Shown here piece after piece: positions 1-5,895 of a stretch of DNA of 7,146 bases. Within the stretch, counting starts at the first letter, position 1. Every line of letters starts with the position of its first letter. Origin of the DNA: an uncultured beta proteobacterium. GTDB lineage: Bacteria > Pseudomonadota > Gammaproteobacteria > Burkholderiales > Rhodocyclaceae. Where the stretch lies: assembly GCA_903917505.1 (NCBI GenBank), contig CAIXAY010000446.1, forward strand, positions 1 to 7,146, written 5' to 3'. Position numbers and translations under genes: made by a program. The notes below the pieces were generated by a model that had not been told where the DNA came from, searched no databases, and saw only the letters and a program-made list of their open reading frames with translations.

Positions 1-54
1 GGCCGCGTCGAGAAGTTCAACAAGAAGTACGGCGCGATGCACAAAACATCCTGA
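1..54 (+). CDS. C-terminal end of an unidentified protein (5' end outside window)
   Basis: An open frame enters from the left edge and ends at a TGA at 52-54. The 17 visible residues are GRVEKFNKKYGAMHKTS, a basic, hydrophilic tail. The strong terminator that follows at 83-111 supports this being the true 3' end of a transcribed plus-strand gene. The tail is too short to assign to a family, and I do not recognise it. Confidence 0.6.
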   Translation, partial: GRVEKFNKKYGAMHKTS

Positions 55-82
55 GCCTTACGATGAGTTCACGCGGACTCGG

Positions 83-111
83 AAAAAAGGCAGCCGCTGG
101 GCTGCCTTTTT
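83..111 (+). terminator. Rho-independent terminator
   Basis: A perfect 7-bp GC-rich stem, GGCAGCC (89-95) with GGCTGCC (100-106), has a 4-nt loop GCTG. It is followed by five T residues (107-111), with six A residues (83-88) before it that extend the stem. It lies 28 bp after the stop of the left-edge gene, which it most likely terminates. The A-tract/T-tract symmetry would also let it act on minus-strand transcription. It ends only 39 bp before the ATG of the downstream glycosyltransferase gene. Confidence 0.9.
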
Positions 112-150
112 CGTTTGACTTGTCCGCAGCGCGCTGAACTCGATCCGGCC

Positions 151-1857
151 ATGCCCGTTCTCCAGGAACAACCCCGCTTCAAGGGAATCTCGCTGCCGCC
201 CTCCGGCTGGGCGCTGGCCATCCTGCTGGCGCTCTACATCTTCACCGGCATCATCGGTCACGACCCGTGGAAGAGCGACGACGCGATTTCGATCGGCATC
301 GCGCACAGCATTCTTTCGGACGGTCACTGGCTGATGCCGCACCTGGCCGGCCAGCCCTATCCCGACGCGCCGTTTTACTACTGGGCCGCCGCCGCTTTTG
401 CCAGACTGTTTTCCTGGCTGCTGCCCGAACACGAAGCCGCGCGCCTGGCCAGCGGCCTGTTCACCCTGATGGCCCTCGAGTTCATCCTGCTCGCCGCGCG
501 CGAACTGCATGGCCGCGAATATGCGGCCGCCGCGCCGCTGGTCCTTGCCGGCAGCATCGGATTCCTGTTTCATGCGCACGAGGCGCAGCCGATGCTCGCC
601 GCGCTCACGGCGCACACCGCGGCCTACTGGGCGCTGATCCTGTTGCCGCGCCGCCCGCGCTTTGCGGCGACGATATTCGCCATCGCGGCGGCCCTGGGTT
701 TCATGGCCAACGGCTTGCTGCCGACGTTGACGCTGCTGCCGGTGATCCTCTGCGCGCTGTGGGCGGCCGCGGACAGGAAGAAGACTGCGGCCCTTCTGCT
801 CGGCGCGCTGGCGCTCGCGCTGCTGCTCTGCGGCCTGTGGCTGGTGCCCTTGCAAATGACCGCGCCGGGCTATCTCGCGGCGTTCTGGCAGGGCGAAGTC
901 GCGCCGCTGAGCAAGTCGGTGCAGGCACTCTACAACGTCCCGCGCTACCTCAATCTGCTGCTCTGGTACGCCTGGCCGGCGCTGCCGCTCGCGGCCTGGG
1001 CGCTGTGGTCGAAACGCCAGGTTCTCGGCAGCCGGGCGCTGGCCCTGCCGCTCGTTTCCTTCATTTCGGTGCTGCTCATTCTCGGCCTCAACGTCGAGAC
1101 GCGCAGCGACCTCGCCCTGCTGCTCCTGCCGCCGCTGGTCCTGCTCGCCGTGCCTGGCGTTGCGACGCTGCGGCGCGGCGCGGCGAACGCCTTCGACTGG
1201 TTCAGCATGATGACCTTCAGCAGTTTTGCGGCGATCGTCTGGATCGTCTGGAGCGCGATGGTCTTCGGCTGGCCGGATCGCCTGGCGCGCCAGGCCGTCC
1301 GCCTCGAGCCCGGTTTCGTCGGCGCCTTCAGCACCCTGGCCTTCGCCTTCGCGGCCCTGGCCACCCTCGTCTGGTTCTGGATGATCGTCACCAGCCCGCG
1401 CTCGCCGATGCGCGGCATCATGCACTGGATGACCGGACTGACCCTGTTCTGGCTGCTCATCGCGACGCTGTGGATGCCGTGGATCGATTATGGCAAGACC
1501 TACCGGCCAATGTCCGCGTCTTTGGCCAAGGCCTTGCCGGCCAATGCCAAGTGCATTGCCAACGCCAACCTGCCGGATGCGATTCTCGCCTCGCTCGATT
1601 ACTTCGACGGGATCCGCACCGTGGCCATGCAGGACCCCGCCAGCAAGGCTTGCGGCTGGCTGCTGGTGCATGGCGAGGTGCGCGACCCGGCGCTCATCGC
1701 CGCCGCCGGCTGGCGCCACGCGTGGGAAGGCAAACGGCCGAGCGATCGCCGCGAAAGCGAGAAATTCCATCTTTACCGGCGCCAGGGCAAGGCCGCCGGT
1801 TCATTGCCGCGGGATATCGCCGTCGAAGGTGTCGAGGGCGCTGCCGCCGGCCGCTGA
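151..1857 (+). CDS. Integral-membrane glycosyltransferase, GT39/ArnT-like family
   Basis: The 568-residue product looks like a GT-C fold transferase that uses a polyprenyl-phosphate sugar donor to modify lipid A, lipids or proteins on the periplasmic face. About a dozen hydrophobic segments span residues 18-446. The first large loop has the family layout: an acidic pair at D43-D44, then SILSDGHWLMPHL (residues 53-65) and GQPYPDAPFYYW (67-78), which parallels the GDWLVPHLNG...PYFEKPPLYYW pattern of ArnT-type enzymes. Residues about 447-568 form a soluble, presumably periplasmic tail containing C468 and C501. The usual acidic-Lys-Pro motif reads PDAPF here, so the donor or acceptor may differ from aminoarabinose and lipid A. 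The ATG at 151 was chosen because it directly precedes the first membrane segment; an in-frame TTG at 115 abuts the terminator. No clear Shine-Dalgarno is seen. It is convergent with orn, with a 17-bp gap. Family is fairly sure; substrate is unknown. Confidence 0.82.
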   Translation: MPVLQEQPRFKGISLPPSGWALAILLALYIFTGIIGHDPWKSDDAISIGIAHSILSDGHWLMPHLAGQPYPDAPFYYWAAAAFARLFSWLLPEHEAARLASGLFTLMALEFILLAARELHGREYAAAAPLVLAGSIGFLFHAHEAQPMLAALTAHTAAYWALILLPRRPRFAATIFAIAAALGFMANGLLPTLTLLPVILCALWAAADRKKTAALLLGALALALLLCGLWLVPLQMTAPGYLAAFWQGEVAPLSKSVQALYNVPRYLNLLLWYAWPALPLAAWALWSKRQVLGSRALALPLVSFISVLLILGLNVETRSDLALLLLPPLVLLAVPGVATLRRGAANAFDWFSMMTFSSFAAIVWIVWSAMVFGWPDRLARQAVRLEPGFVGAFSTLAFAFAALATLVWFWMIVTSPRSPMRGIMHWMTGLTLFWLLIATLWMPWIDYGKTYRPMSASLAKALPANAKCIANANLPDAILASLDYFDGIRTVAMQDPASKACGWLLVHGEVRDPALIAAAGWRHAWEGKRPSDRRESEKFHLYRRQGKAAGSLPRDIAVEGVEGAAAGR

Positions 1858-1874
1858 AACGCTTGCGCCGCCGA

Positions 1875-2420
1875 TCACAGCTTGATGAAATGCTCGCGAT
1901 AGTAGGCCAGCTCGGCGATCGATTCGCGAATGTCGGCGAGCGCCGTGTGTTCGCCCTTCTTGGCGAAGCCCTTGGCCAGCTCCGGCTTCCAGCGCCGGCA
2001 AAGTTCCTTGAGCGTGCTGACGTCGAGGTTGCGGTAATGGAAGAAGGCTTCGAGCCGCGGCATGTAGCGCGCCATGAAGCGCCGGTCCTGACCGATCGAG
2101 TTGCCGCACATCGGGCTCGCGCCCTGCGGCACGTATTCCTGCATGAAAGCGAGCGCCGCCGCTTCGACCGCCGCCTCGTCCTGCGTCGACGTCCTGACCT
2201 TCTCGATCAGGCCGGAGCGGCCATGCGTGTTCTTGTTCCACTCGTCCATCGCCGCGAGCTGGGCGTCGCTTTGATGCACGACCCAGGCCGGCGATTCGGC
2301 GATGATCGCCAGATCGGAATCGGTGACGATCATGGCCAGTTCGATGATGCGTTCGCGCTCGGGGTCGAGCCCGGTCATTTCCATGTCCAGCCAGACGAGA
2401 TGATTTGCGTTCTGTGCCAT
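1875..2420 (-). CDS. orn: Oligoribonuclease (DEDDh 3'-5' exonuclease)
   Basis: Orn degrades 2-5-nt RNAs to mononucleotides in the cytoplasm, including pGpG, the breakdown product of cyclic di-GMP. It is often essential in proteobacteria. The 181-residue product has the usual family length and every catalytic position: D12 and E14 in WLDMEMTGL (residues 10-18), D112 in [11 protein letters not shown] (106-116), and H158 and D163 in HTALAD (158-163). Y129, a conserved tyrosine near the active site in the E. coli enzyme, is also at the expected number. The ATG at 2418-2420 is preceded on its strand by AGGA about 10 nt upstream, an acceptable ribosome binding site. The gene is divergent from the M48 protease gene, with 38 bp between start codons, and convergent with the glycosyltransferase gene. 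Identification is essentially certain. Confidence 0.97.
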   Translation of the reverse strand: MAQNANHLVWLDMEMTGLDPERERIIELAMIVTDSDLAIIAESPAWVVHQSDAQLAAMDEWNKNTHGRSGLIEKVRTSTQDEAAVEAAALAFMQEYVPQGASPMCGNSIGQDRRFMARYMPRLEAFFHYRNLDVSTLKELCRRWKPELAKGFAKKGEHTALADIRESIAELAYYREHFIKL

Positions 2421-2425
2421 ATAAT
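2420..2425 (+). promoter_or_regulatory. Candidate sigma-70 -10 element for the M48-rsgA unit
   Basis: A perfect TATAAT lies in the 38-bp orn/M48 intergenic region, 33 bp before the M48 ATG. It would give a leader of roughly 27 nt. Its first base is also the first base of the orn start codon read on the other strand. No good -35 hexamer is seen 15-18 bp upstream (2396-2404 reads CGAGATGAT), and there is no TGn extension, so the assignment rests on the -10 alone. Confidence 0.4.
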
Positions 2426-2458
2426 CCGCTTCCTAAACCGCCATTTTCGCACAGCTTA

Positions 2459-3697
2459 ATGAGCAATACTTTTTCCGTCGTCTTTCTTGTCGCCCTGATG
2501 CTGATGGTCGTTCTGCGCCGCTGGCTGGCGCAGCGCCAGATTGCCCACGTGCTCGCGCACCGCGCCGCGGTGCCGGCGCAGTTCGCCGGCTTTCTCGAAT
2601 TGCCGGCGCACCAGAAGGCCGCCGATTACGCCGTCGCGCAGACGAAGTTCGGCCGCATCGCGATGGCCATCGAGGTCACCGTCCTGGTGGCCTTCACCTT
2701 CGGTGGCGGACTGCAGGCGCTGCACGGCTTCTGGAGCGCCCGCCTCGAAGGCCTCTCCTATGGCGTGGTGCTGATCTTCAGCGTGATGGCCATCTCGGGC
2801 GTCATCGACCTGCCGCTCGCCGCCTACCGCCAGTTCGTCATCGAGGCGAAATTCGGCTTCAACCGCATGACGATCCAATTGTTCATCGTCGATCTCGTCA
2901 AGCAGACGGTGCTCGGCCTGCTGATCGGCACGCCGGTGCTGCTCGCCGTGCTCTGGCTGATGGCACAAATGGGCAGCCTGTGGTGGCTCTACGTCTGGCT
3001 GTTCTGGTGCAGCGTCAACCTGCTGATCCTGTTCATCTACCCGACCTGGATCGCGCCGCTGTTCAACAAGTTTTCGCCGCTCGAAGATGCCCCGCTCAAG
3101 GCGCGCATCGAAGCGCTGCTGGCGCGCTGCGGCTTCGCCGCTTCCGGCCTGTTCGTCATGGACGGCTCGAAACGCTCGAATCACGGCAACGCCTATTTCA
3201 CCGGCTTCGGCAAGAGCAAACGCATCGTCTTCTTCGATACCCTGCTCGGCCGCCTGCAGCCGGTCGAGGTCGAAGCCGTGCTCGCGCATGAACTCGGCCA
3301 CTTCAAGCTGCGCCACGTGATCCAGCGCATCGTGCTGCTCTTCGCCCTGTCGCTCGCCTTCCTCGCCGTGCTCGGCCAGCTGATGGACGCCGCCTGGTTC
3401 TTCAAGGGCCTCGGCGTGACGGCACAGAACACCGCGCTGGCGCTGGTCCTCTTCTTCCTCGTCATGCCGGTGTTCACCTTCCTGCTGACGCCCCTGATGA
3501 GCCTGCTCTCGCGCCGCCATGAATTCGCCGCCGACCGTTATGCCGCCGAGCACGCCTCGGCCGCCGACCTGATCAAGGCGCTGGTCAAGCTCTACGAGGA
3601 CAATGCCTCGACGCTGACGCCCGATCCGCTGCATTCCCTGTTCTACGATTCGCACCCGCCGGCGGCGCTGCGCATCGCGCGCCTCGCCGCGAACTGA
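2459..3697 (+). CDS. M48 family integral-membrane zinc metalloprotease (Ste24/CAAX-protease-like)
   Basis: The 412-residue product resembles bacterial relatives of the Ste24 CAAX protease. Such proteins are inner-membrane zinc endopeptidases thought to act in membrane-protein quality control. The zinc site is complete: HELGH at residues 277-281, and the third ligand E355 in RRHEFAADRY (353-362). The family signatures VMDGSKRSNHGNAYFTGFG (233-251) and SHPP (398-401, with H399) are present. Hydrophobic segments lie at about 5-19, 71-82, 101-117, 139-192, 291-308 and 325-344. The ATG at 2459 was chosen because the upstream in-frame TTG (2405) would add a non-membrane leader overlapping the orn start. 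No strong Shine-Dalgarno precedes it. rsgA begins 7 bp after its stop, so the two are probably co-transcribed. The family is sure. Natural substrates are unknown, and a prenylated substrate is unlikely in a bacterium. Confidence 0.93.
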   Translation: MSNTFSVVFLVALMLMVVLRRWLAQRQIAHVLAHRAAVPAQFAGFLELPAHQKAADYAVAQTKFGRIAMAIEVTVLVAFTFGGGLQALHGFWSARLEGLSYGVVLIFSVMAISGVIDLPLAAYRQFVIEAKFGFNRMTIQLFIVDLVKQTVLGLLIGTPVLLAVLWLMAQMGSLWWLYVWLFWCSVNLLILFIYPTWIAPLFNKFSPLEDAPLKARIEALLARCGFAASGLFVMDGSKRSNHGNAYFTGFGKSKRIVFFDTLLGRLQPVEVEAVLAHELGHFKLRHVIQRIVLLFALSLAFLAVLGQLMDAAWFFKGLGVTAQNTALALVLFFLVMPVFTFLLTPLMSLLSRRHEFAADRYAAEHASAADLIKALVKLYEDNASTLTPDPLHSLFYDSHPPAALRIARLAAN

Positions 3698-3704
3698 AGC
3701 ACGC

Positions 3705-4616
3705 ATGGGCGGCAAAGCGCACGGCAAGCAGGCGGATAGCGAGCAGGCGCTGCAGCGGCAAGGCATGATCGTCGCCGCGCACGGGCGGCAATATCGCGTC
3801 GAATTCGATAGCGGCGAAACCTTGCTGTGTTTCCCGCGCGGCAAGAAAAGCGAGCTGGCCTGCGGCGACCGGGTCAGCGTGCAGCTTGGCGGCGACGGCC
3901 CCGGCGTGATCGCAACGGTGGCGCCGCGCAGCACCCTGCTCTATCGCTCCAACGAATTCAAGCAGAAGCTGATCGCGGCCAACGTCACGCAGATTGTCAT
4001 CGTCGTCGCCACCGAACCCTCGTTTTCCGACGAGCTTGTCACGCGCTGCATCGTCGCCGCGGAAAGCCAGGACATGAAGGTCCTGATCGTGCTCAACAAG
4101 TGCGATCTCGCCGCGCGCGTCGCGCCGGCCCTGCGCGCCCTGGCGCCGTTCGAGAAACTGGCCTACCCGCTGCTCCAGCTTTGCGCCCGCCACGACGCCA
4201 GTGCCTTGCTGCCTTACCTCGCTGGCCATACGAGCGTGCTCGTCGGCCAGTCCGGGATGGGCAAGTCGACGCTGATCAACGCGCTCTTGCCCGATGCCGG
4301 CGCGGCGACGCGCGAAATTTCGGCCGCCCTCGACTCGGGAAAACACACGACGACGCACGCGACGCTCTATCGGCTCGACAGCGAGTCGGCGCTGATCGAC
4401 TCGCCGGGCCTGCAGGAATTCGGGCTGCGCCACCTCTCGCCGCAGGCCGTCGAAAACGGTTTCCTCGAATTCCGGCCGCTGCTCGGCCAGTGTCGTTTTC
4501 GCGACTGCCGGCACGACCGCGAACCCGACTGCGCCGTCCATGCCGCAGTCAAGCGCAAGGCCATCGATCCGCGCCGCTACGCCGTTTTCCGCACGCTGCT
4601 CGCCGAAGTCGGCTAA
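3705..4616 (+). CDS. rsgA: Ribosome small-subunit-dependent GTPase A
   Basis: RsgA (YjeQ) is a circularly permuted GTPase that binds the immature 30S subunit and assists final decoding-centre maturation. The 303-residue product shows the permuted order: an OB-like N-terminal domain (about 16-76), G4 NKCD (131-134), G1 P-loop GQSGMGKST (181-189), the switch region GKHTTTHATLY (212-222), then G3 DSPG (232-235). A C-terminal zinc finger follows with ligands C263, C268, H270 and C276. The N-terminal extension is short. The ATG at 3705 lies 7 bp after the M48 stop, so translation may be coupled; only a weak GAAG-type Shine-Dalgarno precedes it. The gene ends convergently, 18 bp from the next minus-strand gene. 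Adjacency to orn is also seen in E. coli. Identification is very secure. Confidence 0.97.
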   Translation: MGGKAHGKQADSEQALQRQGMIVAAHGRQYRVEFDSGETLLCFPRGKKSELACGDRVSVQLGGDGPGVIATVAPRSTLLYRSNEFKQKLIAANVTQIVIVVATEPSFSDELVTRCIVAAESQDMKVLIVLNKCDLAARVAPALRALAPFEKLAYPLLQLCARHDASALLPYLAGHTSVLVGQSGMGKSTLINALLPDAGAATREISAALDSGKHTTTHATLYRLDSESALIDSPGLQEFGLRHLSPQAVENGFLEFRPLLGQCRFRDCRHDREPDCAVHAAVKRKAIDPRRYAVFRTLLAEVG

Positions 4617-4639
4617 GCCCGCGATCTGGGCTAGCTAGC
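4616..4639. other. Small hairpin and palindrome between convergent genes
   Basis: Between the rsgA stop and the stop of the minus-strand gene lies a 5-bp inverted repeat, AGCCC (4616-4620) with GGGCT (4628-4632), and a 7-nt loop. It runs into a perfect 10-bp palindrome, GCTAGCTAGC (4630-4639), which contains the minus-strand TAG stop. No T-tract follows on either strand, so this is at best a weak bidirectional transcript-end structure, not a classical terminator. Confidence 0.35.
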
Positions 4640-5186
4640 GCGGCTTGGCACCGCCGCCGTCCATCGCGCCGACGCAGCGCTTCAGCGTGGCGGCCTGTTC
4701 TTCAGCCGATTTGCCGACCAGCTCGCAGTTCTGACCATCGGGTTTCGGCTTCGGCTTTTTCACTTTCGGCGGGATCGCGGCTGGTGTTGCAGCTGCCGCA
4801 CCCGCCACGCGCGCAGCCGGCGCGCCTTCGGTGGCAGCGCCAGCGGGGGCGGTCGGAGACGAGACTTCTTCCGCTTTCCTGGTCTTGTCGCCGGCCGGGC
4901 TCGAACGTGCGATCGAATACTCTTTCAGGAGATGCATTTGCTTCGAAAGACCTTCGATTTGCGCCTTCATCTCGTCGAGTGCCTGGCTCTTTTGCTGCAG
5001 CTGTTCGCTGGCGGCAATGAGCTCCGCATGCAAGGCGTTGCTGCGCTGATAATAGACGAATCCACCGGCGAGCATCAGGGTCAGCAGAATCCCGAGCAGC
5101 ATCGAAAGGGCGACGACCAGCGTGAGCTTGGGTTTGGCCGGCGGTGCCTGTTCGGCGACTTCCGGCGCCTCTTTGTCATCGGTCAC
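4635..5186 (-). CDS. Hypothetical single-pass membrane protein with coiled coil and two C-terminal cysteines
   Basis: I do not recognise a named family for this 183-residue product. In order it has a short charged and proline-containing N-terminus (1-20), one strong transmembrane helix (about 21-46), and a heptad-like Gln/Glu/Leu-rich segment (about 49-90) that should form a coiled coil. An Ala/Pro-rich linker follows, ending in a Lys-Pro run (about 98-149). A compact tail, residues 152-175, holds C154 and C171, 16 residues apart, in a helix-like stretch. If the C-terminus is periplasmic the cysteines could form a disulphide, but topology cannot be fixed from the charges. Translation starts at GTG (5184-5186), supported by a good Shine-Dalgarno at 5194-5199. 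It is convergent with rsgA and divergent from the ProQ-family gene. A role in envelope structure or protein tethering is possible, but no function is assigned. Confidence 0.8.
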   Translation of the reverse strand: MTDDKEAPEVAEQAPPAKPKLTLVVALSMLLGILLTLMLAGGFVYYQRSNALHAELIAASEQLQQKSQALDEMKAQIEGLSKQMHLLKEYSIARSSPAGDKTRKAEEVSSPTAPAGAATEGAPAARVAGAAAATPAAIPPKVKKPKPKPDGQNCELVGKSAEEQAATLKRCVGAMDGGGAKPR

Positions 5187-5193
5187 GGTCTTG

Positions 5194-5199
5194 TCCTTT
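5194..5199 (-). promoter_or_regulatory. Shine-Dalgarno that fixes the GTG start of the coiled-coil membrane protein
   Basis: The minus strand reads AAAGGA, separated by 7 nt from the GTG at 5184-5186. No in-frame ATG is comparably placed; the nearby upstream ATG is out of frame. This supports the GTG as the true start. Confidence 0.75.
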
Positions 5200-5366
5200 G
5201 TTCATGCAATAAGCCGCGGGCATTCAATGCAGGCTGCCACATCCATATATAACGCTCGGCAAAGCGAATACTTTAGCATTCCCGGGCGAGCGCATCGAAT
5301 AAATGGAAAGATCGCCGCGACGGCTCCCGCGCGCGGCATCGGGCTTGGACTGCGGATCTCCCGTCG

Positions 5367-5396
5367 CTGTTGGCGCAGGCTGTTGGCGCAGGCTGT
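5367..5396 (+). repeat. 13-bp tandem direct repeat, two copies plus a partial third
   Basis: The unit CTGTTGGCGCAGG occurs at 5367-5379 and again immediately at 5380-5392, followed by CTGT (5393-5396). The two full copies are identical. The repeat ends 58 bp before the ATG of the ProQ-family gene, so it probably lies in the 5' leader or promoter region. Replication slippage would explain it. Confidence 0.9.
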
Positions 5397-5454
5397 GCGA
5401 TACACGCCTGTCGTGGTAAGCTTGAAGCCCGCGACAAGACAGATTCAATCTGCT

Positions 5455-5895
5455 ATGAACATGCCGACCCCCCCCGGCGCGCCACGCCAAAACCCGGCCC
5501 AGAACGCACGCGCACTGCTCAAGACCCTGCAGGAAAGCTTCCCGGTTTTCGGCGATTGCGCGCCGCTGGCGATCGGCATCGACAAGGAGCTGCTGGCGCG
5601 CCGGCCGGATATCGATCGCAAGGCCCTGCGCATCGCGCTGGGCATGCATACCAACCCGCTGCGCGACCTCAACCCGAGGGAAAAAGCGCCCCGCCGTCTC
5701 GATCTCGACGGCCAGCCCGGCGACGAGGTGAGCGCCGAGCACCGCAGCCATGCCACCCAGGTCTTGCGCGAACGCTTCAAGAAAGACGCCGAGCGGCGCC
5801 AGGCGCTGCGCGCGGCCGAGGCGGCCGCGGCGATCGAGCGCGAGCGCGCGCAGAAGCTCAATCAGCTGGTCGAAAAGTTCGGCAGGAGCAAGTAG
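5455..5895 (+). CDS. ProQ/FinO domain RNA-binding protein
   Basis: The 146-residue product has a ProQ/FinO domain at about residues 17-112. Such proteins bind structured RNAs, often 3' terminator hairpins of sRNAs and mRNAs, as RNA chaperones. Family features visible are LLKTLQESFPVF (21-32), the PLAIGIDKELL core (37-47), an RKALRIAL helix (55-62), the MHTNPLRDL motif (64-72) matching the typical HTNxxxYL segment, and a DLDGQPGDEVSAEH strand-turn-helix (83-96). The remaining tail (about 105-146) is a highly charged helix rich in Arg, Lys, Glu and Ala, ending basic. It has no separate C-terminal Tudor-like domain as in full-length E. coli ProQ, so it is one of the short family members. The frame stays open upstream to 5122, but the domain starts shortly after the ATG at 5455. 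An ATG at 5461 is an alternative; neither has a good Shine-Dalgarno. Confidence 0.88.
   Translation: MNMPTPPGAPRQNPAQNARALLKTLQESFPVFGDCAPLAIGIDKELLARRPDIDRKALRIALGMHTNPLRDLNPREKAPRRLDLDGQPGDEVSAEHRSHATQVLRERFKKDAERRQALRAAEAAAAIERERAQKLNQLVEKFGRSK

Larger units (their letters stand above)
5187..5454. promoter_or_regulatory. Divergent intergenic region with AT-rich promoter candidate
   Basis: This 268-bp gap must carry promoters for the minus-strand membrane protein and the plus-strand ProQ-family gene. Its centre holds TATATA (5246-5251, continuing to TATAAC at 5248-5253). That is a plausible plus-strand -10 element 17 bp after TTCAAT (5223-5228), a weak -35 matching 3 of 6 consensus bases. 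The AT tract is nearly self-complementary, so it could also serve the minus strand. A perfect 5-1-5 inverted repeat, GCATTCAATGC (5220-5230), overlaps the candidate -35 like an operator. A 13-bp tandem duplication lies nearer the ProQ gene. No convincing small gene or structured RNA was seen. Confidence 0.4.

Noticed and set aside
115..150. TTG start giving a 12-residue longer glycosyltransferase
   Set aside because: The TTG lies 4 nt after the terminator T-tract, leaving no room for a ribosome binding site in a transcript starting downstream, and the added residues are not hydrophobic.
58..1770. 570-codon open frame on the minus strand, antisense to the glycosyltransferase gene
   Set aside because: Its product is an Arg/Gln/Gly/Asp/His-rich sequence with no domain, typical of the antisense frame of a GC-rich gene. 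The plus strand encodes a coherent multi-pass membrane enzyme.
1858..1874. Possible terminator in the 17-bp gap between the glycosyltransferase gene and orn
   Set aside because: No inverted repeat followed by a T-tract could be found on either strand.
267..2459. 730-codon open frame on the plus strand spanning the glycosyltransferase and the antisense of orn
   Set aside because: It is a +1/+2 shadow rich in Arg, Ala and Pro, and it crosses two well-supported genes on opposite strands.
2456..3934. 492-codon minus-strand frame antisense to the M48 protease and the start of rsgA
   Set aside because: The composition (runs of Glu, Gln, Arg, His, Asp) is that of an antisense shadow. Both plus-strand genes have complete catalytic motifs.
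3585..4541. 318-codon minus-strand frame antisense to rsgA
   Set aside because: No recognisable domain. The plus strand shows all RsgA GTPase motifs and the zinc finger in order.
3827..5020. 397-codon plus-strand frame overlapping rsgA and the antisense of the coiled-coil protein
   Set aside because: Arg/Ala/Pro-rich shadow with no domain. It crosses from a strong plus gene into a minus gene with a good Shine-Dalgarno.
5122..5454. N-terminal extension of the ProQ-family frame, 111 codons upstream of the ATG at 5455
   Set aside because: The added residues overlap the start of the divergent gene, look non-coding in composition and cover the promoter-like TATATA tract. The ProQ domain begins just after 5455. 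A shorter extension from the GTG at 5413 is not fully excluded.
5224..5751. 175-codon minus-strand frame antisense to the ProQ-family gene
   Set aside because: No family resemblance. It would span the intergenic region and its repeat, and the opposite strand has a recognisable FinO domain.
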